64,000 bases of DNA from Alphaproteobacteria bacterium. GTDB lineage: Bacteria; Pseudomonadota; Alphaproteobacteria; Caulobacterales; Maricaulaceae. Position numbers and translations under genes: made by a program. The DNA is taken from NCBI GenBank assembly GCA_024278855.1, contig JAJRSJ010000001.1:1-64000 (forward strand). Reading direction: 5' to 3'. Below the pieces are notes generated by a model that worked only from the letters and a program-made list of their open reading frames with translations, searched no databases and was not told where the DNA came from. Shown here in pieces: positions 55,824 through 64,000 of this stretch; the first letter of the stretch is position 1, and each line of letters starts with the position of its first letter.

Positions 55824-56336
55824 ATGCGCACATTACTCATTGGTCTCATAACTGCGGCGATCATCAGCGGCTGCGCCCATGCACAAGCGGGGCAAACTCC
55901 TGATAAGTGTAGTGAAAAGCCCAATGGAGCCTACCATATCTATCATGCAGGTGTTAATTCTATGGACGATATTGATAAAGCCTTATCCCAAGCCAGAATT
56001 CGCAACACCAAGCTTATGGTGGTTATGGGGGCGAATTGGTGCCATGACAGCGTCGGTTTTGCCGCCCGATTGGATAAACCGAAATTTAAGGCTTTGACTA
56101 GGGAAAACTACGAAGTGGTCTATGTTAACGCAGGCACACAGCCGAGACAAAAAGACCAAAACCGGGCCGTCTCCAAGCGTTTTGGTGTAGAGGCGATTGT
56201 CGGCACGCCAACTGTATTCATCGTGGCTGCGGACGGTACAGTGCTTAATCCGGACAGCGCCGGATATTGGCGTTATGCAGACAGTATCCCTGAAGATATG
56301 AGCTATGCATATTTGGCTTATTACGCAGAGAAGTAA
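55824..56336 (+). CDS. Thioredoxin-fold lipoprotein with a single active-site Cys
   Basis: 170 aa; signal peptide with lipobox IISGC followed by Ala. The thioredoxin-like part reads VVMGANWCHDSVGFAARL, with WCHDS in place of the WCxxC active site, so the resolving Cys is missing; later VGTPTVFIVAADGTVL holds the cis-Pro loop. Only Cys of the mature domain besides the lipid Cys and KCSEK. May act by single-Cys thiol chemistry or bind rather than reduce. Tethered in the periplasm. Confidence 0.8.
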   Translation: MRTLLIGLITAAIISGCAHAQAGQTPDKCSEKPNGAYHIYHAGVNSMDDIDKALSQARIRNTKLMVVMGANWCHDSVGFAARLDKPKFKALTRENYEVVYVNAGTQPRQKDQNRAVSKRFGVEAIVGTPTVFIVAADGTVLNPDSAGYWRYADSIPEDMSYAYLAYYAEK

Positions 56337-56375
56337 GCGTTATGCTGATAAGTAAGAGTGGCAAATAAGCCCCCA

Positions 56376-57284
56376 CTATTTTTTCGTGTATAGTTCTTTC
56401 GGCCAGCGGCGGTGAACCCAAAACCAGTCGCTGGGTTGTGCGCGAATTTGCTCTTCTATAAATTCGGTAATTTTTATAACTGTAGCCTTGATGTCATTTG
56501 CGCGGTTGCCTGTGTTGGCGAGCTTTATTTCTTTGTGAATAGTGACACGAAATTTTGCCCCGCCTAGACGGGTGATTGACATAGGAATGAGCGGCGCACC
56601 GGTCTGCATAGCTAGCCTGGTCGGGCCGGGGGCGGTCATGGCAGGTACACCGAAAAACGGAATTTCAAGCCCTGCATTAAATTTTTGGTCATTCAAAAGC
56701 GCGACACTGTCGCCAGCCCGCAGAGCCTGGATCAATTCTTTGGCACCCTTTGGGCCGGACTTTGCCACCATGAGCTCGATACCGTAAGCGGCGCGCTGTG
56801 CGCGGATGCGTTTGTCAAAATAAGGGTTATTGGTCGGACGGTAGGTGACGCGCACTGGCAATTTGGCTTGGGAGAACACGGCAGCCATCAACTCCCAATT
56901 GGCAAAATGCCCGGATATTAACACCGCGCCTTTTTTATCGCACTTTAATTTTTCTAAAATCTCCAACCCGACAACTTCAACATTGGAGTTTTCCGCGAAT
57001 ACTTTAATGCGGCCAAGCATGGGAAATTCGCCAAATGTCCGGCCCATCTGGTTCCAGCTTTTTTTGAGCCATTGCTCAATTTGTGCCGCGCTAGCATCCG
57101 GAAAAGCCAATTTCATATTGGTGCGCGCAATATGGTGTTTAGAGGTTTTAGGCCCGATAAATCCGACCAATTTTCCGACAAAGCTCGAGACTTGCTCCAG
57201 TGAAAACGGCATCATCAACAGGCGCACAATATCATAGGCCAAGACTTCCAACCGCCAAATCAATTGTTGAAACAGCCGCGTCAT
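56376..57284 (-). CDS. Lipid A acyltransferase (LpxL/HtrB family)
   Basis: 302 aa inner-membrane acyltransferase. ISGHFANWELMAAVF is the H-x4-D/E catalytic motif (here HFANWE), with LNDQKFNAGLEIPFFGVPAMT and FWVHRRWPK. Adds a secondary acyl chain to Kdo-lipid IVA. Its start coincides with the end of lpxK (shared base 57284), so it is cotranscribed in the envelope-lipid operon. Confidence 0.9.
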   Translation of the reverse strand: MTRLFQQLIWRLEVLAYDIVRLLMMPFSLEQVSSFVGKLVGFIGPKTSKHHIARTNMKLAFPDASAAQIEQWLKKSWNQMGRTFGEFPMLGRIKVFAENSNVEVVGLEILEKLKCDKKGAVLISGHFANWELMAAVFSQAKLPVRVTYRPTNNPYFDKRIRAQRAAYGIELMVAKSGPKGAKELIQALRAGDSVALLNDQKFNAGLEIPFFGVPAMTAPGPTRLAMQTGAPLIPMSITRLGGAKFRVTIHKEIKLANTGNRANDIKATVIKITEFIEEQIRAQPSDWFWVHRRWPKELYTKK

Positions 57285-58282
57285 CAGTTTGTCACCGCCG
57301 CAATAATCGGATGTAAAATGCGCCGCAATGTCAATTCATCCTCAAATTCTACAACCACAGGCCAAGGGGTGATGTGTTTTTGAAACCCCTTGGGGATCCG
57401 AACAAAATCTTTTTCCGTTGTCACCAGACGCGCGCCATATTCTTCGGACAAATCTAGCAGATTTTTTAAATCCGTGTCCTTATAGGCATAATGATTGGCG
57501 TATCTCAAACCCTCAACCACATCGCCGCCAGCCCGGCGAAGCGCATCAAAAAATTTATTCGGCCTGCCAATGCCCGCAAAGGCAAATATTTTACCCTTGG
57601 GCAATGGGGCCGTTGCAACCAAAGTAGCGGCAATAACCGGAAGACCTTTAAGCAAAGCCAATAAATCTTCCCCCACCTCAAAATCCGGTGTCGGCTTCAT
57701 CAATATGACCGCGTCGGTGCGCGACAGGGCCGCTGCAATGGTTTCGCGCAATGGCCCGGCGGGGAAAACCCGCCCATTCCCAAACCCGATCTGCCCGTCG
57801 ACCACGAGCAAAGACAAGGTTTTTTTGAGAAGCGGGTTTTGATGACCATCGTCCATAATAATAACTTGCGCCCCGCGTGCCGCCGCCGCCCGCGCCCCGT
57901 CGTCGCGGCCCGCTGCAACCCAAACCGGGCCTTTGCGGGCCAGCAAAATCGGTTCATCGCCCACATCAATATAGCTGTGTTTGGACTGCACAACAATCGG
58001 GCCTTTTTCCCGCCCCCCATAGCCGCGAGACAGGCCGTGGGCACGAATACCCATACGGTTTAAGCTTTCTAGCAAATAGGCAGTGACCGGGGTTTTCCCG
58101 GTGCCGCCAACACTGGCATTTCCCACACAGATCACTGGAATACCGGGATCGTAAGGCACGGCGGAAGCAATGCGTCTTGCCGTAGCACGACCATAGAGCC
58201 AACCTAGCGGACTGAGCGCTGTGCGGATAAACGGCGCAGCCTCGCGGCCATATTTATGGGTCCAAAATTCCGGCGCGCGCAT
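57284..58282 (-). CDS. lpxK: Tetraacyldisaccharide 4'-kinase
   Basis: 332 aa, phosphorylates the 4' position of lipid A disaccharide. GNASVGGTGKTPVTAYLLESL is the P-loop; LSRGYGGREKGPIVV, GAQVIIMDDGHQNPLL and FAGIGRPNKFFDALR follow, and the C-terminus has LVTTEKDFVRIP. Six bases after waaA on the same strand. Normal length. Confidence 0.95.
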   Translation of the reverse strand: MRAPEFWTHKYGREAAPFIRTALSPLGWLYGRATARRIASAVPYDPGIPVICVGNASVGGTGKTPVTAYLLESLNRMGIRAHGLSRGYGGREKGPIVVQSKHSYIDVGDEPILLARKGPVWVAAGRDDGARAAAARGAQVIIMDDGHQNPLLKKTLSLLVVDGQIGFGNGRVFPAGPLRETIAAALSRTDAVILMKPTPDFEVGEDLLALLKGLPVIAATLVATAPLPKGKIFAFAGIGRPNKFFDALRRAGGDVVEGLRYANHYAYKDTDLKNLLDLSEEYGARLVTTEKDFVRIPKGFQKHITPWPVVVEFEDELTLRRILHPIIAAVTN

Positions 58283-58287
58283 AATGC

Positions 58288-59583
58288 TTAAGCCTTTTTC
58301 AAGAGCGGCAACAAACGCTCCCAGACATAATCCAGTACCGCATCGCGGCTCTGGGCAAAGTTCAGCGCTGCGGCGGCTTTAGCCTTTCTGGCTTTGGGAT
58401 CGCCAAGATATTTAAGCACGGCAGGGGCCAATTCATCTGGGGACAATATCCGTTTAACCCCGTCAAAGGCCATCATAGCCATATAAGTATCTGCGAAACT
58501 GGCAATATGTGGCCCGGTGATAATGGCGCAGTCCAGCCTTGCCGGCTCTAACGGATTATGCCCCGACAAATTGTCGAGCAAAGAGCCGCCGATAAAGGCG
58601 GTTTTAGACAACCGATATACCAGTCCCATTTTACCGATCTGGTCAACCAGATAGACATCGGTCTTATCCGTGGGCATTCGGTTTGAAGAGCGGCGCAGCA
58701 CGGACAGCCCCGCCTTGGTCAATAGGTTTTTCACCTGTTTGGCCCGTTCCGGGTGTCGCGGTGCAAGGATCAGCAAGGCCTTTGGTTTTTTGGCTTTTAT
58801 GGCTAGAGCCGCTATTGCTATCAGGTTTTCTTCGCCGACATGGGTGGAAGCCGCGCACCAAACCGGGCGGCGACCAATGGCGGTTTTAAGTTTTTTAAGC
58901 GCCGTTTTATCAACACCTAATGCAGGGGCGGCGTCCTTGAGATTGCCAGCAGCTTCGACCTCGCGCCCAAGCAACCAGGTCAAGCCGTCAGCAGTGGTTG
59001 TATCAGCGGCTAAAATTAAATCAAAAGCGCCGAGCAAAGCTTGCCCTGATTTTTTCCCGCGCTTGTCCCACCGCTCAATGGAGGCCGCACTCATCCGGGC
59101 ATTGATCAGGGCCAATGGGATATTTAAGGCTTTGGTCTGCATGATCATATTGGGCCATAACTCGCTTTCAGCGAAAATAGCCATATCTGGCCGCCAATGG
59201 GCCAGAAAATTAGCCACAGCCTTGGGGTGATCGGCAGGGGCATATTGATGCACGGCGCGCTTTGGCAAGATCTGCGCCAACAAATCTGCGGACGTTACCG
59301 TCCCTGTGGTGATAACAATATTACTTTCAGGCAGGTGCGACAAAATCCGCAAAATAACCGGCATCAGCATTTGCGATTCGCCGACACTGGCCGCGTGCAG
59401 CCAAACCAGTTTACCGCCAAGTTGTAGGTCCGGGCGCGGCAGACCTGCAATGCCGTAGCGTTCGCCGAGCCTTGCCGGGTCTTCCTTGCCTTTGCGCACC
59501 CTACGTTTCAGCCATAGGGGTAAAGCCGGGGCCGCCATACGCGTCGCGGCACTATAGGACTTTAAGAGCGGTGTTTTCTTCAC
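58288..59583 (-). CDS. waaA: 3-deoxy-D-manno-octulosonic acid transferase
   Basis: 431 aa GT30 family enzyme that adds Kdo to lipid IVA. GKLVWLHAASVGESQMLMPVI, YAPADHPKAVANFL, PDMAIFAESELWPNMIM (ESELWPN signature), ARMSAASIERW, GGSLLDNLSGHNPLEPARL all present. The start overlaps the DUF374 stop by four bases. Confidence 0.95.
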   Translation of the reverse strand: MKKTPLLKSYSAATRMAAPALPLWLKRRVRKGKEDPARLGERYGIAGLPRPDLQLGGKLVWLHAASVGESQMLMPVILRILSHLPESNIVITTGTVTSADLLAQILPKRAVHQYAPADHPKAVANFLAHWRPDMAIFAESELWPNMIMQTKALNIPLALINARMSAASIERWDKRGKKSGQALLGAFDLILAADTTTADGLTWLLGREVEAAGNLKDAAPALGVDKTALKKLKTAIGRRPVWCAASTHVGEENLIAIAALAIKAKKPKALLILAPRHPERAKQVKNLLTKAGLSVLRRSSNRMPTDKTDVYLVDQIGKMGLVYRLSKTAFIGGSLLDNLSGHNPLEPARLDCAIITGPHIASFADTYMAMMAFDGVKRILSPDELAPAVLKYLGDPKARKAKAAAALNFAQSRDAVLDYVWERLLPLLKKA

Positions 59584-60395
59584 GGTTTGGCTTTCTTGTT
59601 GGCTTTCTGGTTTGCTTGCTTGTTTTTGGTTTTATTGTCAGCAGGTCCTATGATCTCGCTCCCCATATCTCTATCACATTTTTGCGACGCCTGGTTCAAT
59701 ATATTTTCCAGTTTTTGCCGCACCCTCTCAATATCGGCATCATCAGCCTGTTTATCAACCCATATTGGCCCGGCAAAGATGATTTTGCCGCGCCCAAATG
59801 GCAACGGCAACATAAACCTATCCCAGGAATTGAACAGTTTGTTGTTGGAGGCGGACAAGGCATAGGCAACAACGGGCGCTCCAGACAGTTTAGCCAGCTT
59901 TAACGGCCCGGCACCCATGCGCATTCTAGGTCCGCGCGGCCCGTCCGGGGTCATGACGACGCAATCTCCTGCATTGATGACCTCAATCATTTCGCGCAAA
60001 GCCCCCGCTCCGCGCTTGTTTTTGTGGTTTAGTTTGGCCCGTCTGGAGCCACGTACCGTTTTAACGCCTAGAAATTCTGCCGTATAAGCGACCAGATTGC
60101 CGTCCCTTGATTTGGAAATGAGCATATGGGGTTTTTGCACCATTTTTGACCAGCCTGCCGGCGCGAGCATAAATCTTGAATGCCATACACACGCCACAAA
60201 ACCATCACCGCTATCTCGCAAGGACTTGGCAATTTCCAAGCCTTCAAATTGCCAACGGGTTGTACGCCTGACCAGGCGCATATAAGTCGCCAGCAGCAAA
60301 GCCAGAAACAACTGGACAAATTTAAGACCCATGAACCGTTTGAACAATGAGGAACTCCCTGCTATGGCGTTTATTCGGCACACCATAATGGCCAT
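59580..60395 (-). CDS. DUF374 lysophospholipid acyltransferase family protein
   Basis: 271 aa. WHSRFMLAPAG (HxxxxD-like region), SKSRDGNLVAYTAEFLGVKTVRGS, MTPDGPRGPRMRMGAGPLKLAKLSGAPVV are typical of DUF374 proteins beside waaA. The C-terminal 30 residues are Lys/Asn/Gln repeats (NKTKNKQANQKANKKAKP), unusual for the family. Start 60395; ATG 60386 or 60332 are also possible. First gene of the DUF374-waaA-lpxK-lpxL unit. Confidence 0.88.
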   Translation of the reverse strand: MAIMVCRINAIAGSSSLFKRFMGLKFVQLFLALLLATYMRLVRRTTRWQFEGLEIAKSLRDSGDGFVACVWHSRFMLAPAGWSKMVQKPHMLISKSRDGNLVAYTAEFLGVKTVRGSRRAKLNHKNKRGAGALREMIEVINAGDCVVMTPDGPRGPRMRMGAGPLKLAKLSGAPVVAYALSASNNKLFNSWDRFMLPLPFGRGKIIFAGPIWVDKQADDADIERVRQKLENILNQASQKCDRDMGSEIIGPADNKTKNKQANQKANKKAKP

Positions 60396-60420
60396 AAGCC
60401 TATAAGTTACAAGAGTTTCT

Positions 60421-61095
60421 ATGTCACTTGATTTGAATACAGATACAGGGCGAAAACAAGCCTATAAGGATTTAACATGGGGCGATCACGGGTTTTTACG
60501 CCTGTGGTTTAATAACCAGCACCATATTGGCCCCAAAGGGCATAATGATGCAATGTACAGGGCTAACCAGCCCTCGCCCAAACGCATTGCGGAATTGGCC
60601 AAGGACGGGATTAAAACCATATTGAACTTGCGCGGTGACAGCCCCAAAGGGTTTTATCTTTTGGAAAAACAGGCCTGCGAGCAACACGGCATCACCTTGG
60701 TGGATTTTCGCATGTATTCCCGCGATACGCCTGCGAAAGACAGTATCCACGGTCTCAAAGCCCTTTTTGAAACACTTGAGTATCCCGCTTTGATGCACTG
60801 TAAATCCGGAGCCGACCGCACCGGCATTACCGGCGTATTATACAAACATTTTCATCTCGGCGAACCCATAGAACAAGCGGTCGAGCAACTCAGCATCAAA
60901 TACCTACACATGAAAGCCGGCAAAACCGGCATGCTCGATTTTTTCTTTGACGAATATATCGAATATGCAAAGACGGGCGAAAAAAGCTTCATAGACTGGG
61001 TAGACCAAATCTACGACCCGACCGATGTAAAGGCGAGGTTCATGTCCGGCTGGATTGGTAATATAATGAGTGAAAAAATATTGCGGCGGGAATAA
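60421..61095 (+). CDS. Tyrosine/dual-specificity phosphatase-like protein
   Basis: 224 aa. The P-loop CKSGADRTG in ALMHCKSGADRTGITGVLYKHF fits the HCxxGxxRT phosphatase signature; TILNLRGDSPKGFYLLEKQACEQHG precedes it and supplies the general acid region. Cytoplasmic, target unknown. It lies on the plus strand between the divergent DUF374 operon and the parDE module. Confidence 0.88.
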   Translation: MSLDLNTDTGRKQAYKDLTWGDHGFLRLWFNNQHHIGPKGHNDAMYRANQPSPKRIAELAKDGIKTILNLRGDSPKGFYLLEKQACEQHGITLVDFRMYSRDTPAKDSIHGLKALFETLEYPALMHCKSGADRTGITGVLYKHFHLGEPIEQAVEQLSIKYLHMKAGKTGMLDFFFDEYIEYAKTGEKSFIDWVDQIYDPTDVKARFMSGWIGNIMSEKILRRE

Positions 61096-61115
61096 AGGTA
61101 TATAAAATCAGGCCA

Positions 61116-61397
61116 TTACCGCCAGTCCTCACGCTCATGGCGGACACGGACAATGATAGTTTTGTTTCGCTTGAATGTGTACAAAATCACATAGGGTTTA
61201 AAGGGGCAAATACGAACGGGCGGGGATAACGCCCATCTTTCACGGTATAGTTTTGGACTTTGCGCCAGAATTTCAAATTGCTCTTTAAGTCGGTCGCGAA
61301 ATTGGTTTGACCGCTCTACACCATAATTTTCATCGCCGTATTGCGCAATTCTGATCAAATCGGCCTGCGCCGCTTTTGATATACGGTATTCTGTCAT
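61116..61397 (-). CDS. parE: ParE/RelE-superfamily toxin
   Basis: 93 aa from ATG 61397. YRISKAAQADLIRIAQYGDENYGVERSNQFRDRL is the ParE N-terminus; KPYVILYTFKRNKTIIVRVRHEREDWR is the usual C-terminal hairpin. ParE toxins inhibit DNA gyrase; RelE relatives cut mRNA. ATGA overlap with the antitoxin gene. Track start 61433 lies inside parD. Confidence 0.9.
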   Translation of the reverse strand: MTEYRISKAAQADLIRIAQYGDENYGVERSNQFRDRLKEQFEILAQSPKLYRERWALSPPVRICPFKPYVILYTFKRNKTIIVRVRHEREDWR

Positions 61398-61645
61398 AGT
61401 TTTGCAGTAACCTCTGCCCTTGCCTGTTGCCATATCTCGTCAACGGACAACTCGCTTATGCCGCTCTCCAGCCCCTCAGTGACCAGCCTTTGCATATTGG
61501 CAATTTTCCCAGCCCGCTCCTGGTCTTTGCGCAGCAGATCGCGGACAAATTCGCTGTCATTGGTATAGTCGCCGCTTGCAATGCGGGACTTTATCCATGC
61601 ATTTTGTTCGTCGGTGACCGTGATAGTTTTGCGTGTCGTGCTCAT
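61394..61645 (-). CDS. parD: ParD-family antitoxin
   Basis: 83 aa from ATG 61645 (TAGGAG upstream). Ribbon-helix-helix DNA-binding start STTRKTITVTDEQNAWIKSRIASGDYTNDSEFVRDLLRKDQER; the C-terminal tail (EGLESGISELSVDEIWQQAR) wraps the toxin. Autoregulates its operon, and repeats are seen in its promoter. Located 66 bases after the msbA-like stop. Confidence 0.9.
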   Translation of the reverse strand: MSTTRKTITVTDEQNAWIKSRIASGDYTNDSEFVRDLLRKDQERAGKIANMQRLVTEGLESGISELSVDEIWQQARAEVTAKL

Positions 61646-61658
61646 AGGAGCCTCCAAA

Positions 61659-61711
61659 TGTGTATCATACTATTAATGTGTATCATACTATTGATGTAGT
61701 ATATCATACAT
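61659..61711. promoter_or_regulatory. Tandem repeats upstream of parDE, likely ParD operator
   Basis: TGTGTATCATACTATTAA and TGTGTATCATACTATTGA are direct repeats 19 bases apart, followed by TGTAGTATATCATACA, an imperfect palindrome of the same core (GTATCATAC/GTATGATAT). Spacing of about two helical turns fits cooperative binding by a ribbon-helix-helix dimer. The run sits exactly between the msbA-like stop and parD. Confidence 0.7.
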
Positions 61712-63531
61712 TAAGAAAACTGCAATGCCCTTAACTTGGCGTATAGACCGTTCTTCTTCATCAAACTTGCATGATTTCCGGTTTCGACGATTTGGCCTTT
61801 GTCGAGGACGAAAATACGGTCAGCATTTTTAACCGTTGACAAGCGGTGGGCGATTACGAATACGGTGCGCCCCTTTGTTAGTATGTCCAGGGCGGATTGT
61901 ACTTTGGCTTCGCTCTCGGCGTCCAAAGCGGATGTGGCCTCATCAAGCAGCAATATAGGTGCGCCGCGCAACATAGCGCGGGCCAGTACTATACGCTGTT
62001 TTTGGCCGCCGGATAATTTACCGCCGGCTTCACCGACACGGGATTGATACCCGTCTGGCAAATCCATAATAAAGCCGTGGGCGGCGGCGGCTTTTGCTGC
62101 GGTCTCTATGTCTTTCGCGCTTGTATCCATATTGGAATCTAGGCGGCCAAAGCCGATATTGGCGGCAACCGTATCGTCGAACAGGATAATGTCCTGTGAA
62201 ACCAAAGCCATAGAATTACGCAGGGAATTTAAACTGACGTTTTTGATATTATGCCCGTCAAGACTGATTGCGCCCCCACCTACATCATAAAGCCGGGCAA
62301 TAAGATTTATGATCGTCGATTTTCCGCCGCCAGACGGGCCTACCAAAGCGATGGTTTCCCCCGGTTTAACCACAAAGCTAACATCATTAATCGCCTGCGT
62401 CCCGTCTTCATAGGCAAAGCTGACATGATCAAACTTCACAGACCCTTTGGGGGCATCAAGTTGAACGGCGTTGCTGGCTTCCTGAATGGTCGGTTTTTCA
62501 TCAATAACTTCAAAGATACGGTACAGAGCCGCGAGGCCCTCTTGAATCACACTGTTCAGGGTGCCAAGGGCGCGAATACGCGGCGAAAGCGCCAGTAACA
62601 AAGTCAACAGCCCGGCAATATCACCCGGTGTAGTGTGTCCGCCAACGACCCGGTAAACACCGAGCGCAAATACACCCGCAATGGCCACCCCGCCCAGCAC
62701 TTCCAAAATAGGATCAACTCTGGATTTATTGGTGACCAGTTTTAAATTCAGCCGCACTCTGTCATCAAAAGACTTGCCAAGGCGCTGGTCTTCATAACCC
62801 TCAAGCCCGTAAGTCCGCACCATGCGTGCCCCGGTAAAGCTTTCGCCCAACTGAGACGTAATGATCCCGACCTGTTCCTGCACATCTTTGGAATTGCCCC
62901 GCAATTTTTTTGAAATACTGATAATCGGCCATGTGGCAATGGGATAAACAATGAGAACCAACAAGGACATTTGCCAATCGAGCATCAACATGACGACGAT
63001 GCAAAAAACCACAGTCAGAATATCACGCACCAAATTTGTCATGCTCCGTAGCAGCGCATTTGTTAAAATGGTGACATCATTGGTAAAGCGCGAAATCAGC
63101 GTCCCTGTGGGCTCGCGGCCAAAGCGGGCATAGTCGGCTTTATGTATACTGCCAAACATGGATTTTTGTAAGTTGCCAATGACATTCAAAGCGACGGAAT
63201 TGGCCAGCACGGACTGAATGAACATGGAAATCCCGGATATAATCGTGACGCCAACGATTACTGGCACCACTAAAATCGCAAAGCGTTTGGCTTGCTCTCC
63301 AGCGGCGCTCGCTAGCCCTGCGCCGCCCAACTCGTTGGCCACATCGATAATATATTTGATCAAAAAACCGTAAGCCGCCGTGGTGGCGGCCAGAATAATC
63401 ATAAAAAAGAACGCTAGATATAAGCGGCTCCTTAGGGGATATACATACTCCCGCCACAACCGCCCGATCAGGCGTTTGTCTTCGCCTTTTAGCTTGAGAA
63501 GATTGGTGTTTTTGCTTTGAGGGGCCACCAA
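61711..63531 (-). CDS. msbA: MsbA-like lipid A export ABC transporter
   Basis: 606 aa: six transmembrane helices (about residues 30-320), then ATPase: GPSGGGKSTIINLIARLYD (Walker A), LSGGQKQRIVLARAMLRGAPILLLDEATSALD (signature, Walker B). Homodimer that flips lipid A-core or a related lipid across the inner membrane. Start is TTG 63531 or GTG 63528, close behind the DUF4170 stop (AGGCGG). The association with waaA-lpxK genes supports the MsbA role; other lipid exporters remain possible. Confidence 0.9.
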   Translation of the reverse strand: MVAPQSKNTNLLKLKGEDKRLIGRLWREYVYPLRSRLYLAFFFMIILAATTAAYGFLIKYIIDVANELGGAGLASAAGEQAKRFAILVVPVIVGVTIISGISMFIQSVLANSVALNVIGNLQKSMFGSIHKADYARFGREPTGTLISRFTNDVTILTNALLRSMTNLVRDILTVVFCIVVMLMLDWQMSLLVLIVYPIATWPIISISKKLRGNSKDVQEQVGIITSQLGESFTGARMVRTYGLEGYEDQRLGKSFDDRVRLNLKLVTNKSRVDPILEVLGGVAIAGVFALGVYRVVGGHTTPGDIAGLLTLLLALSPRIRALGTLNSVIQEGLAALYRIFEVIDEKPTIQEASNAVQLDAPKGSVKFDHVSFAYEDGTQAINDVSFVVKPGETIALVGPSGGGKSTIINLIARLYDVGGGAISLDGHNIKNVSLNSLRNSMALVSQDIILFDDTVAANIGFGRLDSNMDTSAKDIETAAKAAAAHGFIMDLPDGYQSRVGEAGGKLSGGQKQRIVLARAMLRGAPILLLDEATSALDAESEAKVQSALDILTKGRTVFVIAHRLSTVKNADRIFVLDKGQIVETGNHASLMKKNGLYAKLRALQFS

Positions 63532-63537
63532 TACCGC

Positions 63538-63807
63538 CTAGCCAATAACCCCGTCATTATCCGGGTCAATTAAGTGGTGTGCATGCAAAATGAAAAACCG
63601 CATATGGGCATTGTCCACCGTGCGCTGGGCCGCGTCTTTCCAGGCATTTTTGGCTGAACCGTAATTAGGGTACGCACCGACATATTCCACTTTGGACAAG
63701 TCTTTAAATTCTGTCTTCATAGGGTCAATAAGCTCACCGCCAATAACAATGTGCAGGAGTTGCGGTTGCTGATCCGGGGTTTTTTTCTCGTCTGTACGGT
63801 CTGACAT
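63538..63807 (-). CDS. DUF4170 family protein
   Basis: 89 aa: LLHIVIGGELIDPMKTEFKDLSKVEYVGAYPNYGSAKNAWKDAAQRTVDNAHMRFFILHAH is the DUF4170 pattern of alphaproteobacteria. The start ATG 63807 has TTGGAGACAAG in front. The ORF track begins at 63963 because the upstream gene runs into it in frame without a stop. No function known; it is conserved between the inositol-monophosphatase and msbA genes. Confidence 0.88.
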   Translation of the reverse strand: MSDRTDEKKTPDQQPQLLHIVIGGELIDPMKTEFKDLSKVEYVGAYPNYGSAKNAWKDAAQRTVDNAHMRFFILHAHHLIDPDNDGVIG

Positions 63808-63999
63808 TCTTGTCTCCAATTTCTTTGGGTTGGACGGTGTGCCCGCCGTTTTCACCTGTTCTAGTAACAAAAAATACAGGCGCGGGCTAGCACAAATAAC
63901 GCCGTTTTCTTTTACATCGTCCTTGGCGTAATGAAAAGCTTTGCCGTCAAGATCACTAATCATCGCGCCTGCTTCGCGGGCAATAATATCGGCGGCGGC
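63808..63999 (-). CDS. Inositol monophosphatase/CysQ-family C-terminus, reading into DUF4170 (partial)
   Basis: The frame is open from the window edge: ADIIAREAGAMISDLDGKAFHYAKDD, GVICASPRLYFLLLEQ. This is the C-terminal end of the IMPase fold, 3'(2'),5'-bisphosphate nucleotidase or suppressor-type phosphatase. After LLLEQ the reading continues KTAGTPSNPKKLETR into the DUF4170 start, so either the genes are fused or a frame error hides the phosphatase stop (an AGGTGA in another frame ends the gene near 63868). Confidence 0.7.
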
Positions 64000-64000
64000 C

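Noticed and set aside
1-64000. tRNA or rRNA genes
   Set aside because: All gaps were read for T-arm plus acceptor pairs and for rRNA cores; none was convincing.

Overview
The window looks like a chromosome segment of a Caulobacterales/Maricaulales-type marine alphaproteobacterium (Hyphomonadaceae-like). Pointers are a PleD-type double-receiver GGDEF regulator, a GapR/DUF2312 protein, a DUF4170 gene, a DUF2093 gene, an alphaproteobacterial 41-aa L36, a PodJ-like polar protein with a CtrA-type TTAA-N7-TTAA box upstream, and sdh genes in C-D-A order. No rRNA, tRNA, phage, IS transposase or CRISPR array was seen. The names are homology judgements made by eye; no search was run.

Layout. 0-5 kb: end of pleD, an RluD-family pseudouridine synthase, and two tandem paralogous lipoproteins of unknown function. 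5-8 kb: cysS, a palindromic repeat, a DUF559 gene and rimM. 7.7-16.3 kb: one tightly coupled minus-strand fatty acid/acyl-CoA oxidation operon (two acyl-CoA dehydrogenases, small lipoprotein, thiolase, FadJ-like enzyme, crotonase, SnoaL-like protein) headed by a MerR-type regulator whose promoter carries a perfect 16-bp palindrome. 16.3-26.3 kb: a secreted protein gene broken at a C10 tract, a PodJ-like gene with an in-frame TGA before its peptidoglycan-binding domain, two MscS channels, GNAT, rpsU, two hydrolases and arsC. 26.4-30.3 kb: three tandem paralogous lipobox-bearing outer-membrane barrel proteins, the first frameshifted. 30.4-38 kb: a frameshifted DUF885 gene, sdhCDA without sdhB, creD, chorismate mutase, and an M23 lipoprotein with a palindromic element inserted in frame. 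38-50 kb: DUF2093, xseA, purD, amidohydrolase, GapR, M19 dipeptidase, GIY-YIG, TPR protein, rpmJ, MltB, DoxX, flavin reductase, msrA and a GT2 gene with an in-frame TGA. 50.1-50.6 kb: an uncoding, hairpin-rich stretch that may be a structured RNA. 50.6-56.3 kb: MBL hydrolase, TetR regulator, fhs, a flavin monooxygenase and a thioredoxin-fold lipoprotein. 56.4-64 kb: an envelope-lipid cluster (LpxL-like, lpxK, waaA, DUF374 acyltransferase, MsbA-like ABC transporter, DUF4170, inositol-monophosphatase family end) interrupted by a tyrosine phosphatase gene and a parDE toxin-antitoxin module.

The most notable signals are (1) palindromic repeats of the kind that accompany DUF559 genes, one translated inside an M23 lipoprotein and one abutting sdhA where sdhB would be expected; (2) the triplet of lipid-anchored barrel proteins; (3) five coding disruptions (three frameshifts, two TGA) with intact downstream coding, which are either real decay or switching, or sequence error; and (4) the candidate structured RNA. 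TGA is a normal stop here, since it ends sdhC, parD and the small lipoprotein in ATGA overlaps.
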